A stretch of DNA of 64,000 nt from Metabacillus lacus. GTDB lineage: Bacteria; Bacillota; Bacilli; Bacillales; Bacillaceae. A model generated the notes under the pieces. The model worked only from the letters and a program-made list of their open reading frames with translations, made no database searches and had not been told where the DNA came from. Shown one piece after another: positions 17,707-25,828 of this stretch (within the stretch, counting starts at the first letter, position 1; the number at the start of each line of letters is the position of its first letter). The translations under genes and the position numbers were made by a program. The stretch is taken from NCBI RefSeq assembly GCF_009674805.1, contig NZ_WKKI01000011.1, positions 1 through 64,000 on the forward strand, in the 5' to 3' direction.

Positions 17707-17985
17707 AAACGGAAGAATTCCGTCTATCCAGAAAAAACAACGAATATTAGCTGAAATAAACGGAAGATTTTCGTCTATCCAGAAAAAACAACGAATATGA
17801 GCTGAGATAAACGGAAGAATTCCGCCTATTCAGAAAAAACAACGAATATGAGCTGAAATAAACGGAGGATTTCCATCTATCCAGAAAAAACAACGAATAT
17901 GAGCTGAAATAAACGGAGGATTTTCGTCTATTCAGAAAAAACAACGAATATGAGCTGAAATAAACGGAGGATTTCCGTCTAAGCT
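17707..17985. repeat. 51-bp direct tandem repeat array, about 5.5 copies
   Basis: The core AAACGGAAGAATTCCGTCTA recurs at exactly 51-nt intervals at 17707, 17758, 17809, 17860, 17911 and 17962 (the last truncated). Each unit contains a small imperfect palindrome around CGGAAGAATTCCG and the linker CAGAAAAAACAACGAATATG. Because 51 is divisible by three, a repetitive open frame appears on the minus strand (17747-17944). It has no ribosome binding site of its own and I do not call it a gene. Confidence 0.93.
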
Positions 17986-18118
17986 CCTAAAAAACCTTAA
18001 AATGGAGTATTTTAAGAAGCTTAAGCGGAATTCATTCCCTTATCCTCTCTAAAAAACGGCCTATCCTGAGTTTAACCGGATTTCTTACGCTTATTTTTGT
18101 TTGTTGTGAAGGGGAGAC
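17986..18118. other. spacer between the two repeat arrays
   Basis: It contains decayed relatives of the array motif (TTAAGCGGAATTCATTCCC at about 18020 and TTAACCGGATTTC near 18072) and no gene. Confidence 0.5.
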
Positions 18119-18119
18119 T

Positions 18120-18573
18120 CACTTTTGTCCTTCATCGCCCTTATGAAGGACATTTCCCTCGCTTTTCCACTCACTTTTGTCCTTCATTACCCTTATGAAG
18201 GACATTTCCCTCGCTTTTCCACTCACTTTTGTCCTTCATTGCCCCTTCGAAGGACATTTACCTCGCTTTTCCACTCACTTTTGTCCTTCATCGCCCTTAT
18301 GAAGGACATTTCCCTCGCTTTTCCACTCACTTTTGTCCTTCATCGCCCTTATGAAGGACATTTCCCTCACTTTTCCACTCACTTTTGTCCTTCATCACCC
18401 TTATGAAGGACATTTCTCCAGATTTTAGCCTCACTTTTGTCCTTCATTGCCCCTTTGAAGGACATTTACCTCGCTTTTCCACTCACTTTTGTCCTTCATC
18501 ACCCCTATGAAGGACGTTTCTCCAGATTTTAGCCTCACTTTTGTCCTTCATCGCCCCGATGAAGGACATTTAG
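18120..18573. repeat. 52-bp hairpin tandem array, 9 copies
   Basis: CACTTTTGTCCTTCAT recurs at 18120, 18172, 18224, 18276, 18328, 18380, 18432, 18484 and 18536, always exactly 52 nt apart. Each unit holds the inverted repeat TGTCCTTCAT/ATGAAGGACA around a 7-nt loop, plus one of two linkers (CCCTCGCTTTTCCACT or CTCCAGATTTTAGCCT). Copies 3 and 7 lose the AT at the stem tip. The array lies between uvsE and the cshA terminator. Confidence 0.95.
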
Positions 18574-18581
18574 CCAAAGCA

Positions 18582-18617
18582 TAAAAAAAACAGCACCACA
18601 TCATGCGGCGCTGTTTC
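18582..18617 (-). terminator. terminator after cshA
   Basis: On the minus strand CAGCGCC (18613-18607) pairs with GGTGCTG (18597-18591), followed by eight T. Confidence 0.9.
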
Positions 18618-18624
18618 TGTATTA

Positions 18625-20094
18625 TTATTCTGATTTTGATTTTTTGTTATAAGGGCGGCGCTGCTGAGAGCGGCCTTTCTCTGAGTAAGAGCGAGTACCC
18701 TTCTTGCTGGAACCGGAAGGACGCTGCTGGCCGTCACGCTTTCCTCTCGGTGAACGGTTTTTGCTGCGGCTGTATGCCGGCGGCTCGTCCGTCAAACGAA
18801 CAGGTACGTCGTCAGGCCCTTTCGTCATCAGCTTGATAACTGCTGCTACTACTGTTTCAGAATCAAATTCTTCAAGCAGTTCCTGAGCAGACCTCTTATA
18901 ATAGCTAAGGTCTGCACCATCAATGGTAGTACGGATTTTTTCAGTCGTCATTTGCTGCTGGCCTTCCAAAGCCTCATCCAGAGTAGGCGGCTTCATGCGG
19001 TCCATTTTACGTTTTGTTGTACGCTCAATGTTACGAAGCATATCTGTTTCTCTTGGAGTAACAAATGTCATTGCAACACCGTTTTTGCCGGCACGGCCTG
19101 TACGACCAATTCGGTGAACGTAGCTTTCCGGGTCCTGCGGAATATCAAAGTTGTAAACGTGGGTAACACCGGAAATATCAAGTCCGCGGGCTGCTACATC
19201 AGTTGCAACAAGCACTTCAATAGAACCGTCTTTAAATTTGCGAAGTGCAGACATACGCTTCGCCTGGCTGAGGTCGCCGTGAATTCCTTCTGCAGCATAG
19301 CCTCTCAGCGTAAGAGCCTCGGAAAGCTCATCTACACGTCTTTTTGTGCGTCCGAAAACAATGGCAAGTTCAGGAGACTGAATGTCAAGAAGGCGCGTAA
19401 GTACATCAAACTTCTTTTTCTCCTGAGTCTCTAGAGAGTACTGCTGAATGTTTGGAACGGTAACTTCCTTCGCTTTTACTTTAACAAGCTCAGGGTTTGT
19501 CATAAAGCGCTCAGCAATCATTCTGATCGGATCAGGCATTGTTGCAGAGAACAAAAGCGTCTGGCGCTCATTAGGAATATTGGAAAGAATTGCTTCAATA
19601 TCCTCAATAAAGCCCATATTCAGCATTTCATCTGCCTCATCAAGTACAACAGTGTGAACACCTTGCAGATTGATTGTTTTACGGTTGATATGGTCAATCA
19701 GACGTCCTGGTGTACCAACAATGATCTGCGGATTTTTTTTCAAAGCGCGGATCTGGCGGTTGATGTCCTGTCCTCCGTAGATAGGAAGAACGCGTGCACG
19801 CTTGTAATAGCTGATTTTATAAAGCTCTTCAGAAACCTGAATCGCCAATTCTCTTGTCGGGGCAATGACAATTGCCTGAATTTGTGAATTAGTCGGCTCA
19901 ATTTTCTCAACAAGCGGAAGGCCGAACGCAGCTGTTTTCCCTGTACCTGTCTGCGCTTGTCCAATGACATCTCTTTTTTGAAGGCCTAGAGGAATTGTCT
20001 GAGCCTGAATTGGTGTAGCCTCTTCAAATCCCATTCTTTTTACAGCTTTCATAAGATCAGAACTTAAGCCTAAATCTTGGAACATAATTGTCAA
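18625..20094 (-). CDS. cshA: DEAD-box RNA helicase CshA (TTG start)
   Basis: A 489-residue ATP-dependent RNA helicase. It has motif [17 protein letters not shown] box [13 protein letters not shown], motif III SAT and motif [12 protein letters not shown], then a basic, unstructured tail rich in R, G, S and K (after residue 435). CshA is the main cold-shock/degradosome helicase in Bacillus. An ATG at 20103 sits only 1 nt after AAAAGGAG. The in-frame TTG at 20094 (LTIMFQDLG) has normal spacing and matches the B. subtilis start, so I choose it. Confidence 0.95.
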   Translation of the reverse strand: MTIMFQDLGLSSDLMKAVKRMGFEEATPIQAQTIPLGLQKRDVIGQAQTGTGKTAAFGLPLVEKIEPTNSQIQAIVIAPTRELAIQVSEELYKISYYKRARVLPIYGGQDINRQIRALKKNPQIIVGTPGRLIDHINRKTINLQGVHTVVLDEADEMLNMGFIEDIEAILSNIPNERQTLLFSATMPDPIRMIAERFMTNPELVKVKAKEVTVPNIQQYSLETQEKKKFDVLTRLLDIQSPELAIVFGRTKRRVDELSEALTLRGYAAEGIHGDLSQAKRMSALRKFKDGSIEVLVATDVAARGLDISGVTHVYNFDIPQDPESYVHRIGRTGRAGKNGVAMTFVTPRETDMLRNIERTTKRKMDRMKPPTLDEALEGQQQMTTEKIRTTIDGADLSYYKRSAQELLEEFDSETVVAAVIKLMTKGPDDVPVRLTDEPPAYSRSKNRSPRGKRDGQQRPSGSSKKGTRSYSEKGRSQQRRPYNKKSKSE

Positions 20095-20144
20095 TTTATT
20101 CATACTCCTTTTATCTAGCTACTTCACGGTTTTATTTTCCAACA

Positions 20145-20173
20145 AACAAAAATGCTCTTGCAATAAGAGCATG
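20145..20173 (-). terminator. hairpin with T-run upstream of cshA
   Basis: On the minus strand ATGCTCTT (20172-20165), loop ATTGC, AAGAGCAT (20159-20152), then TTTTGTTTG. It would end transcription from the esterase gene, or act in the cshA 5' leader. Confidence 0.75.
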
Positions 20174-20253
20174 TGTTTCATATTAAGAAGCCGTAAACAC
20201 TTTAAAGACTATCATAACATGAAAATGCTGTTATTACAATAAGTCGCCTTTTT

Positions 20254-20946
20254 TTACCTTTTCTCAATCAGAAACTTATCCACTTCCTCGACCAGCCGGG
20301 GGAAATCTTCCCCATGGCAGACATGATGCTTGGAACAAGGCAGCAGGCAAAGCTCCTTTTTGCTGGAGCCGACTGTCTGAAAAAGAAAATGGGCGCTTTT
20401 AACAGGAACAATCCCATCACACTCGCCCTGGACGATTAATACCGGAACCTTAATGTTTGCTAAATGGGGCTTAATATATTTGACAAGCTTTCTAAATTGT
20501 AAAGTAGCACTTATTGGTGTTTTTGTAATTTTTGATTTGTAGCGGTGAAACAATTCGTTATCTGTTATTTTACCTTTTCGCCAATCTCTAACTAAAGCGG
20601 AAATATCACTAAGGAATTGCTTAGGGTTCACATAGTAAGCAGCTGCACTTAACAGCACAAGCTTTGAAACAGGGTATTTCGAGGTAAGATATGCTGCAAT
20701 CAGCCCTCCCATGGAAAACCCGATCACATATACCTCTTCGTGCCTTTTCAGCAGAGACTGCAGCTCTTTCTCTGCTTCTTGAATCCACTCATTGAACAGT
20801 ATTCCCTTTAATGACAATTCCTCTCCATGTCCCGGCAGAGTCGGCATAATAATTTCCCAGTCTGTTTTTTTCTGAAGGTGAACTGCAAGCGGCTCTACTT
20901 CATAGGGCGCACCCGTAAAGCCGTGTATACATAGGCAACCGGCCAT
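20254..20946 (-). CDS. alpha/beta hydrolase, carboxylesterase-like
   Basis: About 230 residues with an oxyanion loop CIHGFTGAPYEVEP near the N-terminus, nucleophile elbow GFSMGGL and catalytic Asp/His in VQGECDGIVP and SKHHVCHGED. It resembles the Est30/YvaK monoacylglycerol-type carboxylesterases of Bacillus and is probably cytoplasmic. The natural substrate is unknown. The ATG at 20946 follows CAGGAG with good spacing; a GTG at 20955 lies within the SD. Confidence 0.88.
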   Translation of the reverse strand: MAGCLCIHGFTGAPYEVEPLAVHLQKKTDWEIIMPTLPGHGEELSLKGILFNEWIQEAEKELQSLLKRHEEVYVIGFSMGGLIAAYLTSKYPVSKLVLLSAAAYYVNPKQFLSDISALVRDWRKGKITDNELFHRYKSKITKTPISATLQFRKLVKYIKPHLANIKVPVLIVQGECDGIVPVKSAHFLFQTVGSSKKELCLLPCSKHHVCHGEDFPRLVEEVDKFLIEKR

Positions 20947-21020
20947 AGGAATCACTCCTGATAACTGTCTACCAAAATTATACCTGATTCAATACAATTT
21001 GAAACCTCTTTAAGTGGCTG

Positions 21021-21047
21021 GTTTCATTCTTCAAAATACCGGGGTAT
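21021..21047 (+). promoter_or_regulatory. sigma-B-type promoter for the 34-aa peptide gene
   Basis: GTTTCA (21021-21026), 15 nt, GGGTAT (21042-21047). The -10 is perfect and the -35 keeps GTTT. The predicted transcript start (about 21054) leaves a 29-nt leader before the ATG at 21083. Confidence 0.65.
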
Positions 21048-21082
21048 ACCAAAACTATTACATAATAAAGGAGAAAACTTTC

Positions 21083-21187
21083 ATGCCAGCCCTTAAAAAC
21101 AGCATTTTAGAAATATTGGATGAAACTTTGCAATACACCATAGGCGCCGGTCTGGCTCTGCTGCTGATTCTGCCGCTCATTACATAA
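21083..21187 (+). CDS. 34-aa hypothetical single-span membrane peptide
   Basis: ATG at 21083 follows AAAGGAGAAAAC with ideal spacing. The peptide starts MPALKNSILEILDETLQ (amphipathic, acidic) and ends in one hydrophobic helix, TIGAGLALLLILPLIT. Its own promoter, leader and downstream terminator make it a self-contained unit. I do not recognise the family; it could be a stress-induced membrane microprotein or a small toxin-like peptide. Confidence 0.72.
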   Translation: MPALKNSILEILDETLQYTIGAGLALLLILPLIT

Positions 21188-21228
21188 TCGACAGCACGGA
21201 GGCATCAAGATTTACATACGTTTCAAAT

Positions 21229-21258
21229 GGAGGGGGTCCTGGGGCACCCTCTTTTTTT
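21229..21258 (+). terminator. terminator after the 34-aa peptide gene
   Basis: GAGGG/CCCTC stem around GGTCCTGGGGCA, followed by eight T. It lies between the convergent small gene and murF. Confidence 0.75.
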
Positions 21259-21269
21259 TGCGCTGCCTG

Positions 21270-22637
21270 TTAAGAAACTGCTTCCACCACTTCTTCAAGC
21301 TTCATTGCTCTGGAAGCTTTCAAATAAAGCAGATCTCCTGATGCTGCTGTGTTTTGAATAAAGCTAATGAGTTCAGCTTTGTCTTCAAAGCTGAAGACCC
21401 TTTCTTCACCGAGTTTCTTCAAAGCTCCTTCAGCTATGTTCTTCCCAAGTTTGCCGTAAGTTATAACAAGCGACGTTTTTTCAGGGTTAATAAATTCCCC
21501 TACTTCTCTGTGAAAATCCTCTTCCTTTTCACCAAGCTCCAGCATATCTCCCAGGATCAATATCTTTCTGTGATAGCCTCCCATATCCTCTGTCAGGCTG
21601 ATGCCTGCTTTCATGGAGGTCGGACTAGCGTTATAGGCATCATTGATGATTGAATAGCCCTCTTTGCTTTCTGACATTTCAAGGCGCATTCTCGTCATCT
21701 CCAGAGCCCTCAGGCCTTTGGCTGCTTCTTCATCGGTAATGCCAAGGCTTCTTCCCGCTGCAAGCGCGGCCAGAGAATTAAGAACATTGTGCCTTCCCAG
21801 AATGGGAACATAAAATTCCTGGCTGGAGTCATTAACTGTAAATGTCATCCCGTTGGAAGCAGATTCCACCGAAACCGGATAAAGCTGATTCTCTTCATCC
21901 TCGCCAAACGTGATGCAATTTTGTGTAGCCCAGGTGATTCTTTCCTGAAGAAGCGGTTCATCACCTATGTAAATAAAAACACCTTCAGCATGCAAACCCT
22001 CGATAATTTCAAGCTTTGCCTCCGCGATACCTTCACGTGAGCCCAGGTCCATCAAATGTGATTCGCCTATGTTGGTGATTACAGCGATATCAGGCTCAGC
22101 AAGCTTTGATAACGTGCTGATTTCCCCTCTTGCGCTCATACCCATTTCAAGTACTGCCACCTCAGTATCCTCATTCATTTCCAGCAGTGTCAGGGGAAGC
22201 CCTATGTGATTATTGAAGTTTCCCTTTGTTTTATGAACAGTATATTTGGTGCCCGCAACAGCGGCGATCAAATCTTTTGTTGTGGTTTTTCCGTTGCTGC
22301 CTGTTACGCCAACTACCTTCACACCAATCTGCCTGCGATATTCCCCGGCAAGCTGCTGCAGTGCGGAAAGTGTATCCTGAACAAAAATGACAGGGCCATC
22401 AGACGGAGGATTGGGCTGTCCCTCCTGCCAGAGAACTGCAGCTGCTCCTTCACTCAATGCTTTTTCAGCAAATGTGTGGCCATTGAATTTCTCACCTATT
22501 AGAGGGATGAACAAACTGCCCTCGACAATGCTTCTGGAATCTGTTGTTACACCGTTTAACATGATGCTTTCATCAGACTGCTTCAGGCCTTTTCCGCCTG
22601 ACATCTCCTGAACTTCCTTTAAGGAGCGGATGATCAT
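21270..22637 (-). CDS. murF: MurF, UDP-MurNAc-tripeptide:D-Ala-D-Ala ligase
   Basis: A 455-residue Mur ligase with the ATP-binding loop GVTGSNGKTTTKDLI, middle-domain ITNIGESHLMDLGSREGIA and the C-terminal domain beginning INDAYNASPTSMKAG. It adds the D-Ala-D-Ala made by ddl, encoded just upstream. The ATG at 22637 follows GGAGAG. Confidence 0.96.
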   Translation of the reverse strand: MIIRSLKEVQEMSGGKGLKQSDESIMLNGVTTDSRSIVEGSLFIPLIGEKFNGHTFAEKALSEGAAAVLWQEGQPNPPSDGPVIFVQDTLSALQQLAGEYRRQIGVKVVGVTGSNGKTTTKDLIAAVAGTKYTVHKTKGNFNNHIGLPLTLLEMNEDTEVAVLEMGMSARGEISTLSKLAEPDIAVITNIGESHLMDLGSREGIAEAKLEIIEGLHAEGVFIYIGDEPLLQERITWATQNCITFGEDEENQLYPVSVESASNGMTFTVNDSSQEFYVPILGRHNVLNSLAALAAGRSLGITDEEAAKGLRALEMTRMRLEMSESKEGYSIINDAYNASPTSMKAGISLTEDMGGYHRKILILGDMLELGEKEEDFHREVGEFINPEKTSLVITYGKLGKNIAEGALKKLGEERVFSFEDKAELISFIQNTAASGDLLYLKASRAMKLEEVVEAVS

Positions 22638-22662
22638 TTGCGCCTACTCTCCTCTCATTTAT

Positions 22663-22708
22663 GTAGAAGAAACACTATCAGACTCTTCCCTGATAGTGTT
22701 TCTTCTTT
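22663..22708. terminator. terminator between ddl and murF
   Basis: Perfect 14-bp inverted repeat AGAAACACTATCAG / CTGATAGTGTTTCT with T-rich flanks. It implies that murF has its own promoter or depends on read-through. Confidence 0.85.
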
Positions 22709-23799
22709 TAATTAAACGTATGTTTAATTTCCTGTTTTGCTTTGTATCGTTCCAAAGCGAGATCAACCAGTTTCTCAATCAATTGAGGATATTCAAGGTC
22801 GGTATGCTTCCATAACAGCGGAAACATGCTGTATGGCGTAAACCCTGGCATTGTGTTGACTTCATTGATAAGAGCTTTGCCATCTCTTGTCAGGAAAAAG
22901 TCTGCTCTGACAAGCCCTGAACCGTCAATTGCCTTAAAAGCTTTGACAGCCATTTCGCCAATCTGCTTTTGCTCGTCTGCACTTACCTCTGCCGGGATGA
23001 TCAAATCTGTATCTCCATCTTCATACTTGGCTTTATAATCGTAAAAATCTTTTTTCGGGGCAATTTCTCCGATTACAGACACAGCAGGCTCATCATTTCC
23101 TATCACGCCGATTTCAATTTCTCTTCCAACGATAGCTTCTTCCACAATAATTTTCCGGTCATATTGAAAAGCTTCCTGAAATGCAGAAATCAGACTTTCG
23201 CGGTCGCTGCACTTGCTAATTCCTACACTGGAGCCAAGATTAGCAGGCTTTACAAAACAAGGATAGCCAAGTTTTTCTTCGACCAGCTCATAAGCTTTTT
23301 CATGGTCTTTTTCCCAGTCATTTCGAATAAACCACACATATTCCGCCTGTTCAAGACCAGCCTGGGCAAACAGCTGCTTCATTACCACTTTATCCATTCC
23401 TGCAGAAGAAGCCAGAACACCATTCCCCGCGTATGGAACATTAAGGACTTCCAGCAGTCCCTGCACTGTTCCGTCTTCGCCGTTAGGTCCGTGGAGAAGA
23501 GGGAAAATAACATCAATACTCTCGCTTTTTTCTTCAGCCCCAATTGAAAAAAGCTGATTGTTTAATGCTGCAGGTGAAATGACACTGTGTTCACTGCTAT
23601 TTAAGCGGAGAGAGGAGACTTCACTAACCGGTCCCTCAAGCTGCTTGCCGCGGATCCATTCTCCCTTTTCAGTTATATATATAGGATGGATATCAAACTT
23701 ATCCGTATTCAATGCTTTAATCACTGCAAAAGCAGTTTGCAAAGACACTTGATGTTCAGCGGACTTTCCGCCGTATAAAAGACCAAGTTTCATTTTCAT
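22708..23799 (-). CDS. ddl: D-alanine--D-alanine ligase
   Basis: A 363-residue ATP-grasp ligase with the N-terminal [29 protein letters not shown], substrate loop [15 protein letters not shown] and metal-binding [18 protein letters not shown]. It makes D-Ala-D-Ala for MurF. The start at 23799 follows GGGGG with 7-nt spacing. Confidence 0.96.
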   Translation of the reverse strand: MKMKLGLLYGGKSAEHQVSLQTAFAVIKALNTDKFDIHPIYITEKGEWIRGKQLEGPVSEVSSLRLNSSEHSVISPAALNNQLFSIGAEEKSESIDVIFPLLHGPNGEDGTVQGLLEVLNVPYAGNGVLASSAGMDKVVMKQLFAQAGLEQAEYVWFIRNDWEKDHEKAYELVEEKLGYPCFVKPANLGSSVGISKCSDRESLISAFQEAFQYDRKIIVEEAIVGREIEIGVIGNDEPAVSVIGEIAPKKDFYDYKAKYEDGDTDLIIPAEVSADEQKQIGEMAVKAFKAIDGSGLVRADFFLTRDGKALINEVNTMPGFTPYSMFPLLWKHTDLEYPQLIEKLVDLALERYKAKQEIKHTFN

Positions 23800-23972
23800 G
23801 CAGCTTCCCCCTCACAAATTCATCTAATCCATTTTATCACTTTCAGCTGAAATTGTTATCGCATTTTATAAATCTATATATACTTCGGAGTGAATTCTTT
23901 TTTTCAGCCCTGAGCAAGATTACAAATGAAACCTACCCTTTTGTATTACAATATAAACGAGGAGGGATACAT

Positions 23973-24290
23973 ATGGAATCCATAAAAACAACAGAACAAT
24001 TTAATACGCTCATTCAGCAGCCAAAAGAAGTCATTATAAAGTTTTACGCGACATGGTGCCCTGATTGCACACGAATGGACATGTTCATCGGTGATATTCT
24101 TGAAGAGTACAAGAACATCGACTGGTATCAAATTAACAAAGACGATTTTCCTGAGATTGCTGAGAAATATCAGGTAATGGGCATACCGAGCCTGCTGATA
24201 TTCAAAAATGGAGAAAAGCTCGGCCACCTGCACAGTGCAAACGCAAAAACTCCTGAGCAGGTTCAGGCATTTCTGAGCGAAAAGCTGTAA
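23973..24290 (+). CDS. ydbP: thioredoxin-family protein YdbP
   Basis: A 105-residue thioredoxin fold with active site ATWCPDCTRMD (WCPDC near residue 30) and the cis-proline VMGIPSLLIF. It is probably a cytoplasmic thiol-disulfide protein, divergent from ddl as in B. subtilis. The ATG at 23973 follows GAGGAGGG; a longer frame starting at 23853 has no SD. Confidence 0.93.
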   Translation: MESIKTTEQFNTLIQQPKEVIIKFYATWCPDCTRMDMFIGDILEEYKNIDWYQINKDDFPEIAEKYQVMGIPSLLIFKNGEKLGHLHSANAKTPEQVQAFLSEKL

Positions 24291-24348
24291 AATTGACAAT
24301 GCAGTTATAAACACATATGATTCTCTTACATTTCTAAATATTTTAATA

Positions 24349-24497
24349 CTCTTATCAAGAGAGGCGGAGGGAAACGGCCCTGCGAAGCCTCGGCAACGGA
24401 TCTCTGAGACACCGTGCCAAGTCCTGCAAACATTCGTTTGGAAGATGAGAGATGCTGATGTATGCAGCCTCTCCCTCTAATGAAGGAGAGGCTTTTC
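24349..24497 (+). promoter_or_regulatory. SAM-I riboswitch (S-box) with terminator
   Basis: The aptamer 24349-24450 has P1 arms CTCTTATC/GATGAGAG, the core AGAGAGGCGGAGGGAAACGG, CCCTGCGAAGCC and CGGCAAC, and the GTGCCAAGTCC element. The expression platform is terminator GCCTCTCC (24467-24474)/GGAGAGGC with a T-run. SAM binding should switch the downstream ATP-grasp and monooxygenase genes off, as in methionine and sulfur genes of Bacillus. Confidence 0.95.
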
Positions 24498-24562
24498 TAT
24501 TGTTCCCGCCCATCAGGGATATACGCACTTAATTCCGAGTAAATAGAGAGGAGAAATACAAA

Positions 24563-25807
24563 TTGAAAGACACCTATATTCAGGGAAGTGAATTGTGGGA
24601 TAAATTAAAAGAGTTTCCCTCTGATATCCCTCCTGCCATTGTTTTTAATGCTCATATCACAGGCCTTGCCATCGCGCGTTCTCTCGGCAAAGAGGGTATT
24701 CCGGTCATTGCCCTGGACAGGGACGGCCGTGCAGTAGGACTGCAATCTAAATACGTAGGAGCAGGAATTCTCTGTCCTAATCCCCTGACAGATGAAGAGG
24801 GGTTCATCAGCCTCCTTTTGGAAATCGGCAAGCGCCTTCCACTAAAAGGCGTGCTGTTTCCCTGCAATGATGAATGGGTGCTTACAGTCTCGAGACACAG
24901 AGAAAAGCTGCAGCAATATTACCATTTCCCCTTTGCAGACTATGACATTGTCGAACCTTTGCTCAATAAACATAAGCTTTATAAAAAAGCGGAAGAGCTG
25001 GGCATACCTCATCCAAAAACCTGGTATCCCGGTGAATGGGAAAGTCCGGAAGCACTTTCGAAAGCAGTTCCTTATCCTTGTATTATTAAGCCGGTGGAGC
25101 AAAGAAGCTTTTATGAAGCCTTTCAGAAAAAAGCAATTCTCATTGAAAATCCCCAGGAATTTCAACGTGCTCTTTCCGAGGTTTCAGGACACGGTACAGT
25201 GGTACAGGAGATTGTCGGAAGCTCCCTCTCAGACTTTTACTCTCTTTGCACCTATGTCGATCCCGATGGCGAAGTAAAGGGCTATTTTACAGGAAGAAAG
25301 CTTGAGCAGTATCCTCAAAATTTTGGGACAGGCTGCCTTGTTGAGTCTTCTCCTATTGACGAATTTGTACCTGCTGGAACGGAAATTCTTCAGACTGCCG
25401 GCTATTACGGAATTTCTGAGACGGAATTTGTATATGACAGCAGAGATCAAACATATAAATTATTAGATGTAAACACACGAGTGTGGAAGTGGATCGGACT
25501 CCCTGTTTTTGCCGGGGTTAACCTGCCGCTTCTTGCATACAGTGCAGCTGCCGGGCGCTCCATTGAAAAAATGGAAGCTGAAAGAGATTATGCAAAATGG
25601 GTATATGTACAAGACTACCTTCAATTAAAGCAGGAAAAAGGAACATCGGGATATGGCCACTTGACAGATGAAGAGCTTCTTTCCGTTGTAACAGGGCAGC
25701 TCCCATCGGAAAATCTTGCTGATGCAGTCATTGATGCAGACGATCCTCTTCCATCCGTCCGCCAGGTGAAAAATCAGTACCAGAACGGCTATATATGCCC
25801 TTGTTAA
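24563..25807 (+). CDS. ATP-grasp ligase of unknown specificity, SAM-riboswitch controlled
   Basis: A 414-residue ATP-grasp protein. It has an N-terminal Rossmann-like region (FNAHITGLAIARSLGKEGIP), central ATP-binding core (LNKHKLYKKAEELGIPHPKT and CIIKPVEQRSFYEAF) and a metal-binding end with DVNTRVWKW, where usual D/N residues remain. It resembles carboxylate-amine or carbamoyl-phosphate-synthase-like ligases, but I cannot name a substrate. The TTG at 24563 follows AGAGAGGAGAAATACAAA. Its SAM-I leader and monooxygenase neighbour point to sulfur or methionine metabolism. Confidence 0.85.
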   Translation: MKDTYIQGSELWDKLKEFPSDIPPAIVFNAHITGLAIARSLGKEGIPVIALDRDGRAVGLQSKYVGAGILCPNPLTDEEGFISLLLEIGKRLPLKGVLFPCNDEWVLTVSRHREKLQQYYHFPFADYDIVEPLLNKHKLYKKAEELGIPHPKTWYPGEWESPEALSKAVPYPCIIKPVEQRSFYEAFQKKAILIENPQEFQRALSEVSGHGTVVQEIVGSSLSDFYSLCTYVDPDGEVKGYFTGRKLEQYPQNFGTGCLVESSPIDEFVPAGTEILQTAGYYGISETEFVYDSRDQTYKLLDVNTRVWKWIGLPVFAGVNLPLLAYSAAAGRSIEKMEAERDYAKWVYVQDYLQLKQEKGTSGYGHLTDEELLSVVTGQLPSENLADAVIDADDPLPSVRQVKNQYQNGYICPC

Positions 25808-25828
25808 CAAAGGAAAGGAGTTTTAGCT

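Noticed and set aside
17747-17944. 65-codon repetitive reading frame on the minus strand
   Set aside because: It exists only because the 51-bp repeat is divisible by three. It has no ribosome binding site and its product is a simple repeat of the DNA units.
18125-18406. 93-codon frame across the 52-bp array
   Set aside because: It simply reads through repeat units, lacks an SD, and its product reflects the repeats.
18120-18573. CRISPR array
   Set aside because: The period is regular, but the sequence between the hairpins is repeated too, so there are no unique spacers, and no cas genes are present.
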